From positions 1 through 62,033 of IMG/VR virus record IMGVR_UViG_3300043777_000073: DNA of 62,033 bases; one strand, given 5' to 3'. Under the pieces are notes generated by a model. It did no database searches and was not told where the DNA came from. It was given only the letters and a program-made list of their open reading frames with translations. The stretch comes from a virus. This document shows positions 33,138 to 41,977 of this stretch, piece by piece. The stretch's first letter is position 1. Each line of letters opens with the position of its first letter. The position numbers were made by a program, and so were the translations under genes.

Positions 33138-34187
33138 ATGCTCGTTACCCCTAGCAACATCAACTTCTACTTCACGGGCCTGGAGACGCGGTTCTGGACC
33201 GCGTACGGGATCGAACCGATCGCGTACACCAAACTCTCGACGGTCTACCCCGTGGCCACCGAGCAGTGGGTGTCCGGCTGGATCGGGATGCTCGACAAGA
33301 TGCGCGAGTGGATTGGTCCCCGCATCACGAACACCCCGGCGCCGCAGACGTACCTCGTCCCTATCCAGAACTTCGAGCTGACCGAGGGCATCGACCTCTT
33401 CAAGCTCGAAGACGACACCTACGGGATCTACAACCCGGTCGTGGCGTTCATGGGCATGCAGGCCGCCAAGTGGCCCGACTACCAGTTCCGCGACATGCTG
33501 CAGAACCAGTCGTCGCAGACGGGCGCGCGGCAGCTCGGCATCGACAACCTCACCTTCTTCAACACCGCGCACCCCGTCGATTTCTGGGACGCCTCCAAGG
33601 GGACGTTCTGCAACGACTACACGGGCGGCGGCGTGTCCGTGAACGGGATCCTCATCGGTGGAGCCCTCGCGTCAAACGCGTTCGCAACAGTCTGGGAAGA
33701 CATGGCAACGCGCAAGACAGAGTCGGGCGAGTCCTGGGGCCTTCAGCCGGACCTGGCGTTCAACGGTCCGAAGCTGAAGCACGCCATGAGCACCATCCTG
33801 CAGGCGCAGTTCATCGGCCTGCCGGTCATCGGCTCGATCGGCACCCAGGTCACGCAGACCGCTGGGTCCACGGCCCTGCCCAACTCGCCGCTCATCGGAG
33901 CAAGCGAGAACATGGTCAAGGGCTGGAGCGACCAGCTCACCTGGAGCGATCTCGGCGGCTCAGCGACTGTCGGCGGCGGGACGTACGACCAGGTGTGGTA
34001 CCTCGCGGCCACAACGCGGCCCGTGCGCGCTCTCTCGTGGCTGCTCCGTCAGGCCCCGGACTTCATCGTGCGCAACCGTCCCGACGACCCCGTCGTCTTC
34101 GACACGCACACGATCCAGTACGGCAGCAAGGCTCGAGGCGCTCCTGCATGGGGCTTCGCCCAGCTCATGTCCCGCTCGGGCGCGTAA
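33138..34187 (+). CDS. Major capsid protein (Mu gpT-like)
   Basis: 349 residues; ACAAGAGG precedes ATG 33138. The start MLVTPSNINFYFTGLETRFW and VYPVATEQWVSGWIGMLDKM with REWIGPR, then DNLTFFNTAHPVDF and ESWGLQPDLAFNGPKLKHAM, are the regular blocks of Mu-like gpT head proteins (HK97 fold). Length fits. The C-terminus has VFDTHTIQYGSKARGAPAWG. Confidence 0.9.
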   Translation: MLVTPSNINFYFTGLETRFWTAYGIEPIAYTKLSTVYPVATEQWVSGWIGMLDKMREWIGPRITNTPAPQTYLVPIQNFELTEGIDLFKLEDDTYGIYNPVVAFMGMQAAKWPDYQFRDMLQNQSSQTGARQLGIDNLTFFNTAHPVDFWDASKGTFCNDYTGGGVSVNGILIGGALASNAFATVWEDMATRKTESGESWGLQPDLAFNGPKLKHAMSTILQAQFIGLPVIGSIGTQVTQTAGSTALPNSPLIGASENMVKGWSDQLTWSDLGGSATVGGGTYDQVWYLAATTRPVRALSWLLRQAPDFIVRNRPDDPVVFDTHTIQYGSKARGAPAWGFAQLMSRSGA

Positions 34188-34209
34188 GCCGAGCCGAGTC
34201 CGAACGCCC

Positions 34210-34497
34210 ATGTGGCATAACCTAGTAGGCACGCTCGCGTCGTTTGCTGGCTCGTCGGGGACAGTCACCCTGCGTGCAGGCTCGATCGTGCTCCAGGTAG
34301 TTGCGCACGCCTCGGTCGGAAGCGCGACGCTCGTCATCCTTGGCGGACCGGCGATTCCCATCATCAGCGGAGCGGCCGCGCTCGTCCTGCAGAACTACCA
34401 CACGCTGCAGAAGGCGGACGCGAGCAACTCGGGGACCATCGTCTTCACGAACACCGACTCGTACTACGTGCAGTGCCTCGTGGAGGGGAACTACTAG
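34210..34497 (+). CDS. Hypothetical 95-residue head protein
   Basis: Small beta/Val-rich protein (GTVTLRAGSIVLQVVAHASV) directly after the capsid gene. Could be a joining or decoration protein. Not recognised. Confidence 0.5.
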   Translation: MWHNLVGTLASFAGSSGTVTLRAGSIVLQVVAHASVGSATLVILGGPAIPIISGAAALVLQNYHTLQKADASNSGTIVFTNTDSYYVQCLVEGNY

Positions 34498-34503
34498 GAC
34501 GGC

Positions 34504-34944
34504 ATGACCCTGTACGCCCAGGTCTCCGACGTCGTGAGCGTGGGGATGCAGGCGAACGTCGTCTCACGCCTGCAGCCTTCCCAGCAGCAGGCGTGCCTCG
34601 CGGACGCAAGCTCGGAGGCCGACGCGCACTTTCGTGGCCGCTGGGGCTACGACATGGTGCCGCTTCTGGCGTGGGATCCGGTCATCACGGGCGCCGTCGC
34701 GCGCGTGGCGGCCTACCGGATGGTGCTCGTTGCCGGCGTCAACGTCGACAGCGCGGACTACAAGCTCGCGGAAAAGCTCTACGCGAGCGGCCGAGAGACG
34801 TTCGACGCCATCCAGCGCCAGCAGCTCCACCCGATCGTGACGCTCGCGAACGGGGCTCTGCCGGGGCAGCAGCAACCGAGGGTCATCTCGTTTTCGGTGG
34901 TCAACCTGGCGACGGGGGCTGTCGCCCGAAGACGGGGCTGGTGA
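34504..34944 (+). CDS. Head completion protein, DUF1320 (Mu gp36-like)
   Basis: 146 residues. QQQACLADASSEADAHFRGR and AVARVAAYRMVLVAGV are gp36 features. In the family these helical proteins attach under the portal. Position immediately after the capsid agrees. Confidence 0.8.
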   Translation: MTLYAQVSDVVSVGMQANVVSRLQPSQQQACLADASSEADAHFRGRWGYDMVPLLAWDPVITGAVARVAAYRMVLVAGVNVDSADYKLAEKLYASGRETFDAIQRQQLHPIVTLANGALPGQQQPRVISFSVVNLATGAVARRRGW

Positions 34945-34947
34945 AGC

Positions 34948-35403
34948 ATGTCGTCGCCCGAAGCCGCAGCCGTCGAGATGCAGCGGATCGCGAGCGCCAT
35001 CCGTGCGCTCACCCACGTGCCAAGTCGCGCGAGCCGCGGTGCGGCCACAACGATCGGCAGGCTCATCGATCGCCAGTTTGAGACGGGGACCGACCCGTAC
35101 GGTCGCCGGTGGAAGGCGCTCAAGCCGAGCACCATCAAGCGCAAGGGTCACGCGCAGATTGGCGTGGACTCCCATCGCATGCGCGACTCGATCGACGTTC
35201 GTCCCATGAGCGGGGCGGGTGTGCAGATCACGGTCGGCCCCGACTACGCGGCTTACTTTGCGAAGCGGCGGCCGCTCTTCCCAACGCACGGCCTGCCTCG
35301 AGCGTGGCGCAACGCGGTGACTGACGCGCTCACGCAGGAGGCCAAGGCGACGCTCTCTGGGACCGGGGCGACGGGCGCAATCCTCGACGCCGCAGCGGAG
35401 TAG
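34948..35403 (+). CDS. Phage virion morphogenesis protein (gpG/gpS-like)
   Basis: 151 residues. RLIDRQFETGTDPYGRRWKA with LKPSTIKRKG and the RMRDSI block is the conserved 'F....P.G..W..L..ST...K' signature of this tail-completion family. Likely required to join head and tail. Confidence 0.85.
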   Translation: MSSPEAAAVEMQRIASAIRALTHVPSRASRGAATTIGRLIDRQFETGTDPYGRRWKALKPSTIKRKGHAQIGVDSHRMRDSIDVRPMSGAGVQITVGPDYAAYFAKRRPLFPTHGLPRAWRNAVTDALTQEAKATLSGTGATGAILDAAAE

Positions 35404-35406
35404 CGT

Positions 35407-36009
35407 GTGACCGGGGTCATCACGCAGATCGTCTCGGCACTGGGCGACGCGCTCAACGTGCTTCTGACGAACGCCCAGCAGCGGCCGCTTCAAGACGGCA
35501 AGATCCTGATCGGGCGTGAACACGTGGCGGACGGCTCGGCCGCTCCGCGCGTTGTCGTGATCCCGATGACGTCGCGCTACGAGGTCGCGCGGCACTCCCC
35601 GTCGACGTTCCTCCCGGTGGACGCCAACGGACGTGCGATGCGCCTTCGCGCTCGGCCACTCTGGTCTGAGGCGCTCACGCTGCAGTGCCACTGCTGGGGC
35701 GACACCGAGAGCTTCTCGGCCACTGACCCGGCGCGCGGCTTCAACGCGGCGCAAGCGCTGACCCACCGGCTCTTCACCGCGGCCTACCTCATCATGACGG
35801 CCAACGGCTGTCGACCGACGACGGGCCTCTGGGGCGACCAAGCGACCGACAAGCCCGACCTGCTCGTATCGGGTCACTACACGGTCGTAGGGCTCGAGGT
35901 CGACATCCCCATCACGGACCAGGCGCTGCGATTCGTGCCGCCTGGGACCATCATGCAGCCGCTCGATCCAGCGCGCACGCCAAGCTTCACCGCGCCAGCG
36001 GGCGACTAG
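35407..36009 (+). CDS. Tail terminator-like protein
   Basis: 200 residues from GTG 35407. The block ALTLQCHCWGDTESFSATDP and DIPITDQALRFVPPGTI fits tail completion/terminator proteins that cap the tube below the head. The call leans on position (between gpG-like and sheath) as much as sequence. Confidence 0.6.
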   Translation: MTGVITQIVSALGDALNVLLTNAQQRPLQDGKILIGREHVADGSAAPRVVVIPMTSRYEVARHSPSTFLPVDANGRAMRLRARPLWSEALTLQCHCWGDTESFSATDPARGFNAAQALTHRLFTAAYLIMTANGCRPTTGLWGDQATDKPDLLVSGHYTVVGLEVDIPITDQALRFVPPGTIMQPLDPARTPSFTAPAGD

Positions 36010-36048
36010 CCACACAACCATCGCATCCAGCGAGAGGCAGATAACTAA

Positions 36049-37617
36049 ATGGGTACTCCCGGGTACGCAACAATTTCGCTCGTCGACAACGGGGGCGCGG
36101 CCATCGTTGTGCCGAGCACGCAGGTCCAGGTCGTCATGGGCATTGCGTCTAGCGGCACGGTCGGCACCATCACCGCGACCAAGAGCCCGGCCACGCTTGC
36201 GAGCACCTTCGGATGGGGACCGCTACCTGAAGCCGCGGCATTGACGTGCCTCGCTGGCGGCACCGTGCTTGCGATCCCTCTGACGGCGGCCACCGCCGGC
36301 GCGCTTAGCGCGGTCACGACATCGCAAGGCAGTGGCGCATCGACGGGCACGTCGGTCACGACCGTCACTGGCACGCCGTACGACACCTACTTCGTCCAAG
36401 TCACGTACACGACGGGCGGCACGGTCGCGACCGGACCGATTGCCTTCACCATCTCGCTCGACGCGGGACGTACGGTCTCGCCGATCGTTCAGATCACGAC
36501 GGCCACTACCTATCTCATCCCTGGCACGGACATCACGCTCAACTTCGCGGCAGGAACGAAGATCGCGGGCAACTACGACCAGTTCTGCTCGACCGAGCCG
36601 CTCTGGAACGACGCAGGCGTGCTCGTCGCACTCAACGCGCTCAAGGCGAGCCCCTACGGCCAGCAGGGCTTCGGTTCGATGCACCTCGTCGGCGGGTCGA
36701 CCTCTCCCGGCTTCGGCACGAGCGGTGCGGCGGGCACCGACGCGACGACGATCGCTGGCGATTCGAGCGGATACATCACCGCGTGGTCGACCAACGTGCA
36801 GCCGATCTACGGCGAAGTCATCATGTCGGCTCGCGACGCCGAGGCTCCGACAGCCTGGGGCGGAAGCGGCGGCGAGACGGATTCGCAGTGGGCGACGTCG
36901 ATTCTCACGAGCTACAGCGCGGTCGCGGCGCGGCGCGCAAGCGTGTGCGCCGCCTACTACAACATGCCGTCTGCGCTCATCAACCCGCTCGGGATGGTGC
37001 CGCGCTTCCGCCGCTCGATCGCGTACTCGGTCGCTCAGCGCACGGTCCTCATGTCCGGTCCGCAGCGTAGTTGGGGCCGCGTCAAGGACGGGCCGCTCGG
37101 CAACATCGTCATCAACCCGCTCTCGGACCCGACCGACGGGTTCAACTACCACAACGAGGCGATCAACCCGGGTCTCAACGCGGGCCGGTTCGTCACGACG
37201 ACGACCCGCGCGTACCTGCAGGGAGTCTACGTGCTGCAGGCCAACAACATGGCCAGCACCGGGAGCCAGATCAACTCGCGGCCTCTCATGGCCGTGTGGA
37301 ACGTGGCGGCGACCATCCTCGTGCAGTTGGGGCAAGACCTCATCAACGACAACGTGCGCCTGCTTCCGGCGGGCACGCTCGACCCGCGCGACGCGGCCAC
37401 CATCGCGTCGAACCTTCTGAGCGGTCTCAACTCGAACATGACCGCGCAGCAGATGATCTCGAGCGCCACGGTCGTCGTCGACCCGACGGCGAACGTTGGC
37501 CAGAACGGCGTCGTGCCTGTCACGGCCACGCTCACGGCGCGCGGCATCGTGCTCCAGGTCAATGTCAACCTCCAGTACAGCGACTCGAGCCAGGCTGGCC
37601 CGGGCCAGCTCGGCTAG
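36049..37617 (+). CDS. Contractile tail sheath protein
   Basis: 522 residues. The start MGTPGYATISLVDNGGAAIV and the C-terminal region ATILVQLGQDLINDNVRLLP, with a final domain VTATLTARGIVLQVNVNLQY, are typical for sheath subunits. The middle is Gly/Thr-rich. It is followed at once by the tube gene, the standard order of myoviruses. Confidence 0.82.
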   Translation: MGTPGYATISLVDNGGAAIVVPSTQVQVVMGIASSGTVGTITATKSPATLASTFGWGPLPEAAALTCLAGGTVLAIPLTAATAGALSAVTTSQGSGASTGTSVTTVTGTPYDTYFVQVTYTTGGTVATGPIAFTISLDAGRTVSPIVQITTATTYLIPGTDITLNFAAGTKIAGNYDQFCSTEPLWNDAGVLVALNALKASPYGQQGFGSMHLVGGSTSPGFGTSGAAGTDATTIAGDSSGYITAWSTNVQPIYGEVIMSARDAEAPTAWGGSGGETDSQWATSILTSYSAVAARRASVCAAYYNMPSALINPLGMVPRFRRSIAYSVAQRTVLMSGPQRSWGRVKDGPLGNIVINPLSDPTDGFNYHNEAINPGLNAGRFVTTTTRAYLQGVYVLQANNMASTGSQINSRPLMAVWNVAATILVQLGQDLINDNVRLLPAGTLDPRDAATIASNLLSGLNSNMTAQQMISSATVVVDPTANVGQNGVVPVTATLTARGIVLQVNVNLQYSDSSQAGPGQLG

Positions 37618-37641
37618 CCCGCGTAGGAGAACAGCAAGCCC

Positions 37642-38175
37642 ATGGCAAACGTAGGCGTAAACCTCGGAGTCTCGATCGGTGGCTTCGGTCTGCCGCTCCA
37701 GTATCCGCTCATCAACGGCGTCAGCTACTCGTGGGCGTCGATCGAGTTCAAGTTCGCCGGGGGCCCGGGCATCACCGCCGTGCTCTCGACCGACTACAAG
37801 ATCACGCGCGAGCGCAAGAAGACCTACGGCACAAACGTCAACCCGCTGCGAAAGACGCGCGGGAAGATCGACTACTCGGCCAAGTGGAAGATGGCGCTGC
37901 CGGAAGCGTACAACCTCATCGGGGCTCTCGGCGCCCAAGACCCGACTGGGCAGAATGCTTACGGTGACGTCTTCTGGGTCGCGACGATCACGTACTCGGA
38001 GAACGGCTTCTCGACGATCAACGTCGTCATCGAGGGTAACACCCTCGACACGTGGGAGAACTCGCACGCCGAAGGCGTCGAGGAGCCCGTGGTCGAGTTC
38101 GAAAGCAATCCACTCCGCATCCTCGTGAACGGTCAGCCGATGAGCAGCATCCCGCTCTCGGCTCCGCAGTTCTAG
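37642..38175 (+). CDS. Tail tube protein
   Basis: 177 residues; AGGAGAA precedes ATG 37642. KITRERKKTYGTNVNPLRKT and KIDYSAKWKMALPEAYNLIG match the Mu/P2 type tail tube family. Length is normal. Hexamers of this protein make the inner tube that the sheath surrounds. Confidence 0.8.
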   Translation: MANVGVNLGVSIGGFGLPLQYPLINGVSYSWASIEFKFAGGPGITAVLSTDYKITRERKKTYGTNVNPLRKTRGKIDYSAKWKMALPEAYNLIGALGAQDPTGQNAYGDVFWVATITYSENGFSTINVVIEGNTLDTWENSHAEGVEEPVVEFESNPLRILVNGQPMSSIPLSAPQF

Positions 38176-38274
38176 TCCACGTCAGCATCGTTTACGGCAG
38201 GGGCCACCTTGCCCGGAGCGCCAAGCGGGTCACCGCCGGTGCGCTCCACCTTTCACCCAAAGGAGGCCCAGCCC

Positions 38275-38613
38275 ATGTCCGTCGACGAAAGTGTAATCCC
38301 GCAAGCGAAACTCGAAGCCCTCGAAGCGCAGTGGAAGCGCATCGGTGTCGTCACCCACCCGGACGGAAAGTCCTGGGCGGTCGTGCTGCGCAAGCCGACG
38401 CGCTCCGAGTACAAGCTCTTCAAGGCGAACGCGAACAATCCAGCAACGACGCCGGAGGCCCAAGAGAAGCTCTTCAAGGCCACGTGCGTGCTGCCCGAAG
38501 GACAGCCGGCGATCGAGGCGCTGCTCGAAGAGTGGCCCGGGATCCCCGAGGCCTGCGGCAAAACCTTCCAGATGCTCGCCGGCATGTCGGGTGTCGAAGA
38601 GGGAAAATCCTAG
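38275..38613 (+). CDS. Tail assembly chaperone, short (0-frame) form
   Basis: 112 residues; AAGGAGG 8 nt before ATG 38275. Helical, Lys/Glu-rich (PTRSEYKLFKANANNPATTP). The stop TAG is 4 nt after a slippery GGGAAAA. Together with the frameshift product it would guide the tape measure, as gpG/gpGT do in lambda-type phages. Confidence 0.8.
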   Translation: MSVDESVIPQAKLEALEAQWKRIGVVTHPDGKSWAVVLRKPTRSEYKLFKANANNPATTPEAQEKLFKATCVLPEGQPAIEALLEEWPGIPEACGKTFQMLAGMSGVEEGKS

Positions 38614-38780
38614 AGCGCCTCATCTTCAAGATGCGGCGCAGCCCAGAAGCATTTGCTGAGGGACTAGATCAATGGGCGCTGCACACGGACAGCCTCGAAG
38701 CGGAAGCTGCGAGGCTGAATGTGGCAGCGCTTTTTTTGCTAGCCGGCAACTACATGACCGATGGTAAGTTCAGCAAGTGA
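38275..38780 (+). CDS. Tail assembly chaperone, long form by -1 frameshift
   Basis: A -1 shift at 38601-38607 fuses residues 1-111 to a 57-residue segment (ILERLIFKMRRSPEAFAEGL, then DQWALHTDSLEAEAARLNVA) that ends at TGA 38778. Total 168 residues. The second frame has no good start of its own. Gene order (tube, chaperone pair, tape measure) is the standard one. Confidence 0.8.
38601..38607 (+). promoter_or_regulatory. Programmed -1 frameshift site GGGAAAA
   Basis: In frame as G GGA AAA, followed by TCC TAG. It is the X-XXY-YYZ type heptamer, close to the lambda GGGAAAG site. Confidence 0.8.
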
Positions 38781-39310
38781 ACCTAGCCAACGTCGCGCGC
38801 GGCCCGCGACCCAAGGGAGAGCCGCTATGCTGCAAGGGATGCTCCACTAGAGATCCGTCGCGGTTCCGTAGTCAGCATGACTGGTTCTGTATCGCGTGCC
38901 GAAAGACGCGCAACAAAGCGAAGCTCAATAGACCGTACTATCGCAAGTACGCGAAGCGAAGGCAACGTGACCCGAACTTGCGTTCGCGCGACCGAGCGCA
39001 GAAGCGAAAGCGCGAACGTGAACGACATGAGACCGAGCCGGGATACACCGATGAGGTTCGTGCGCGCTATATCGCGTGGAAGTACGGTGTCACGAGAACT
39101 GAGGCCAGGAAGCTTCTAGCGGCAAAGCGTAGGCGCTGTCCGATATGCCGCAGGAAGCTGACACAGCGACAGATGGTGATCGACCACCACCACAAGAAAA
39201 AACGCGTGCGGAAAGTCATCTGCACGTCCTGCAACACGGGAATCGGATATTTCCGAGAGGACGTCAAAGCCATGGCGCGCGCGATCGATCATCTGAAAGA
39301 GCACGAGTAG
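38777..39310 (+). CDS. Endonuclease VII-like HNH/His-Me nuclease
   Basis: 177 residues from GTG 38777 (GTGA overlap with the chaperone frameshift stop). N-terminal CCKGCSTRDPSRFRSQHDW with a further FCIACR gives one zinc site. The C-terminal CPICRRKLTQRQMVIDHHHK, KRVRKVICTSCNTGIGYFRE is the Endo VII (T4 gp49-type) core DH-x-H...VRG.LC..CN.G.G. It is more Lys/Arg- and AT-rich than its neighbours, and its place between chaperone and tape measure suggests a mobile free-standing nuclease. Confidence 0.85.
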   Translation: MNLANVARGPRPKGEPLCCKGCSTRDPSRFRSQHDWFCIACRKTRNKAKLNRPYYRKYAKRRQRDPNLRSRDRAQKRKRERERHETEPGYTDEVRARYIAWKYGVTRTEARKLLAAKRRRCPICRRKLTQRQMVIDHHHKKKRVRKVICTSCNTGIGYFREDVKAMARAIDHLKEHE

Positions 39311-39311
39311 C

Positions 39312-39575
39312 ATGGCGCGCATCCGAATCGTGACGCGCGTCGTGCGTCCACCGCCCACGCCTCCAGGCGCCGGGTATCCGCTCATAAACGGGTGCTGCGC
39401 CGCCCTTCCCGACTGCTACGTGTCGCTCATCAAAGACGACGGCACGGAGGTCCCGCTCGATGGCGGGATGATTACGGCGATCGAGTGGGTGGCCAGCGGC
39501 TCGGATGCGTGCACGGCGCGCATCACGTTCGCGAACACCGAGGTCGACGTCGAAGCAGAGTGGGAGTCAGGATAA
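39312..39575 (+). CDS. Hypothetical 87-residue tail protein
   Basis: ATG 39312. The stretch VRPPPTPPGAGYPLINGCCA is Pro-rich; the rest is a small beta protein. Its TAA directly adjoins the tape measure GTG. Unknown. Confidence 0.5.
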   Translation: MARIRIVTRVVRPPPTPPGAGYPLINGCCAALPDCYVSLIKDDGTEVPLDGGMITAIEWVASGSDACTARITFANTEVDVEAEWESG

Positions 39576-41399
39576 GTGGCGATCGTCTGGGGCCTCGAAA
39601 TCCGCGACACGGTCTCCGCTCCGGCGAACGCGGCCGCGTCAGCGATGGGGGACGCGGCTCAGCAGGCCAAGGCTCTTACGTCGGCGATGAAGTCCGCGCA
39701 GTCGGCGCTCGCCAAGGCGCAGGCACTTGGCGACGTGAAAGGCGTCAAACAGGCGGCCGCCAACTTCCACCTGTTCAATGAGGCACTGAGCGCGCTACCG
39801 CCGCCGGCTGCCGCAGCAGCTGAGGGAACGAAGCACCTCACTGAGTCAATGACCGAATCCGTCTTCAAGGCGGAGCTGCTCAAGGACGCGGTCGAAGAGC
39901 TTGCCAAGAAGGGACTCGAAGCCCTCAAAGAGGGGTTCATGTTCGCCATCGAGGCGAGCGAGAACCTCAAGCGCATGACCGCGCAGTTCGACGCGCTCGG
40001 GCCGGCGGGGCAGCACGCGGGCGCGCAGACGATCGCCGCCATCCGCGGCATCGCCAAAGAGGTCCCGCAGTCCGAGGCGCAGATCGCCGCGTGGGCCAGG
40101 TCGCTGCAGGCGACCGGCACGATCAAGCTCGACAAGCTCAAGGACCAGATCAAAGCCATCGCGGGGGCCGACGCGCTCGGTGCGGTCGAGGGCGCGGGAG
40201 ACAACGTTCGTTCGATGCTCGCCAAGCTCAACGAGCAAGGGGCGGGGGCCGGCAAGGTCAAGTTCTCGCTCGCGCAGCTCGCGCCCACCGGCATCAGTGA
40301 GCCGGAGTTTCTCCATGCGCTCGGCATGACGCCGCAAAACTTCGCGGCTGCCAAGAAGGCCGGCACGCTCAGCGGTCAGCAGATCTCCGACGCGATCGTC
40401 AAAGCCATCAACATCAAGTCCGGCGGCGCGCTCGAAGCGCAGATGGACGAACTCGGAACACTCGCGACCAAGGCGAAAGACTCGCTCACGCATCTCTTCG
40501 AGGACGTGGACGTCTCGCCGCTCACCGACGGGCTCAAAGAGTTCTTCTCGATCTTCGACGCGGCCACGCCGAGCGGCGCCACGCTCAAGCGAGGCATCAC
40601 CGCGGTCTTCAAGGAGATCGTCCAGATCCTGCTCAAGGTGCGCGACGGATTCCTGCACGTCGTCATTGCGTTCCTGCAGGGTGCGCTCTTCATCAAGAAG
40701 CACGGCGAGGGGATCAAGGCCGTCATCCTTGGGGTCGGCGCTGCGTTGCTCTTCGCCTTTGGCCCGGCGGCTCTCGTCGCCATAGGCGCGTACACGGTCG
40801 CCATGATCGGTGCGGCCATCGCGACGATCGCAGCGAACCTGCCGCTCATTCTCATCGCGGCGGCCATCGGTCTCATCACCGCGGCCGTCATCTACTTCTG
40901 GCCCCAGATCAAAAAGGCCATCGCGGCCATCGCGGAGTTCGCGACCAAAGGCTGGAACATGGCCGTCGACTTCGTCGCTGGTCTGGTCGGCGGCTTCATG
41001 AGCGGCGTCAAGAAGGTCGAGGACGCCGCGTCGAACGTCGCGCACGCGGCTATCGACGCCGTCAAGAACATCTTCAAGAGCCACTCGCCCTCGCAGGTGA
41101 TGATGGACGTCGGGGCCAGCATCCCAGAGGGGCTCGCTGGCGGCATCGACGCCGGCACTGGCAAGGCCGTAGGCGCCTCGCAGGACATGGCCAGCGACGT
41201 CGTGGGCGCGGCGGGACCACGCGGCGCAGCTGGCGCTGGCGGGGGAGGCGGCGGTGTCAACATCACGATCGAAAGCTTCGTCATCGAGGCGGGCCACGCG
41301 GCCACGCCGGCGGAACTGAAGGACCTGGTCGAAGAGGGCTTCTCGACGCTGGCCGATCGGCTCGCGCTCATGGTGGGCGCGGGTCCGAGCCCGGCATAG
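39576..41399 (+). CDS. Tape measure protein
   Basis: 607 residues from GTG 39576. Helical, Ala-rich N-terminal half, then at about residues 383-450 a hydrophobic region (GVGAALLFAFGPAALVAIGA, TVAMIGAAIATIAANLPLIL) and the signature NIFKSHSPSQVMMDVGASIP with EGLAGGI typical for tape measures. At about 0.15 nm per residue the tail would be around 90 nm long, which is rather short. Confidence 0.85.
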   Translation: MAIVWGLEIRDTVSAPANAAASAMGDAAQQAKALTSAMKSAQSALAKAQALGDVKGVKQAAANFHLFNEALSALPPPAAAAAEGTKHLTESMTESVFKAELLKDAVEELAKKGLEALKEGFMFAIEASENLKRMTAQFDALGPAGQHAGAQTIAAIRGIAKEVPQSEAQIAAWARSLQATGTIKLDKLKDQIKAIAGADALGAVEGAGDNVRSMLAKLNEQGAGAGKVKFSLAQLAPTGISEPEFLHALGMTPQNFAAAKKAGTLSGQQISDAIVKAINIKSGGALEAQMDELGTLATKAKDSLTHLFEDVDVSPLTDGLKEFFSIFDAATPSGATLKRGITAVFKEIVQILLKVRDGFLHVVIAFLQGALFIKKHGEGIKAVILGVGAALLFAFGPAALVAIGAYTVAMIGAAIATIAANLPLILIAAAIGLITAAVIYFWPQIKKAIAAIAEFATKGWNMAVDFVAGLVGGFMSGVKKVEDAASNVAHAAIDAVKNIFKSHSPSQVMMDVGASIPEGLAGGIDAGTGKAVGASQDMASDVVGAAGPRGAAGAGGGGGGVNITIESFVIEAGHAATPAELKDLVEEGFSTLADRLALMVGAGPSPA

Positions 41400-41406
41400 G
41401 GACAAG

Positions 41407-41973
41407 ATGGGACTCGGTCAGAACTCCCCCATCAGCAAGCCGTCGTCGTGGGACTACTGCCTGGTCGCTGGCACCGAGTGCCCAGGATGGTGCGAGGTCT
41501 CAGGCTGGACGCGCGACTGGGGCTGGCAGGAAAAGCGCGGCAAGGGCGTGCAGGGCACGACCCTCACGTACACCGGCAAGCCGAGCGCCAAGGGCACCAT
41601 CAAGTTCTACCTGACGACTGACCAAGACTTCGCCGACTGGGACACGTTCTACCCGCTCTTCAAGTACGATCCGACGCGCAAGACCATCGAGGGCGTCGAC
41701 ATCAAGCATCCAGCGCTGCAGGCGATTGGCGTCAAGGCGTGCGTGTGCGAAACCATTGGACAGCCGGAGCACGAGGGCCTGTCGCTCTGGTCGATCACCG
41801 TCAAGCTCATCGAGTACGCGCCTCCACCGAAGGCCGCAGCGGTCGCAACCCCGGCAGGGGCGGACAACGGAAAGAACGGAGTCAACGCGGGCGTGGGCCC
41901 AGCGCCGCCAGCGCCGACCAACCCGCTCATCGCCAAGGTCGCCTCACTCATCACGGAACTCGGGGCCCCGTAG
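41407..41973 (+). CDS. Tail/baseplate protein
   Basis: 188 residues. WDYCLVAGTECPGWCEVSGW, then WTRDWGWQEKRGKGVQGTTL, then TYTGKPSAKGTIKFYLTT. Position after the tape measure corresponds to DNA-circulation or distal tail proteins. A Pro/Ala-rich tail ends the protein. Family not certain. Confidence 0.6.
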   Translation: MGLGQNSPISKPSSWDYCLVAGTECPGWCEVSGWTRDWGWQEKRGKGVQGTTLTYTGKPSAKGTIKFYLTTDQDFADWDTFYPLFKYDPTRKTIEGVDIKHPALQAIGVKACVCETIGQPEHEGLSLWSITVKLIEYAPPPKAAAVATPAGADNGKNGVNAGVGPAPPAPTNPLIAKVASLITELGAP

Positions 41974-41977
41974 CACC

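Noticed and set aside
36223-38067. Long 614-codon minus-strand ORF over sheath and tube genes
   Set aside because: A GC-rich antisense shadow. Arg/Asp-rich composition, no motifs, and it opposes two well-supported tail genes.
39846-41405. Long minus-strand ORF over the tape measure
   Set aside because: Antisense shadow with Arg/Asp/Leu bias, caused by codon-position GC.
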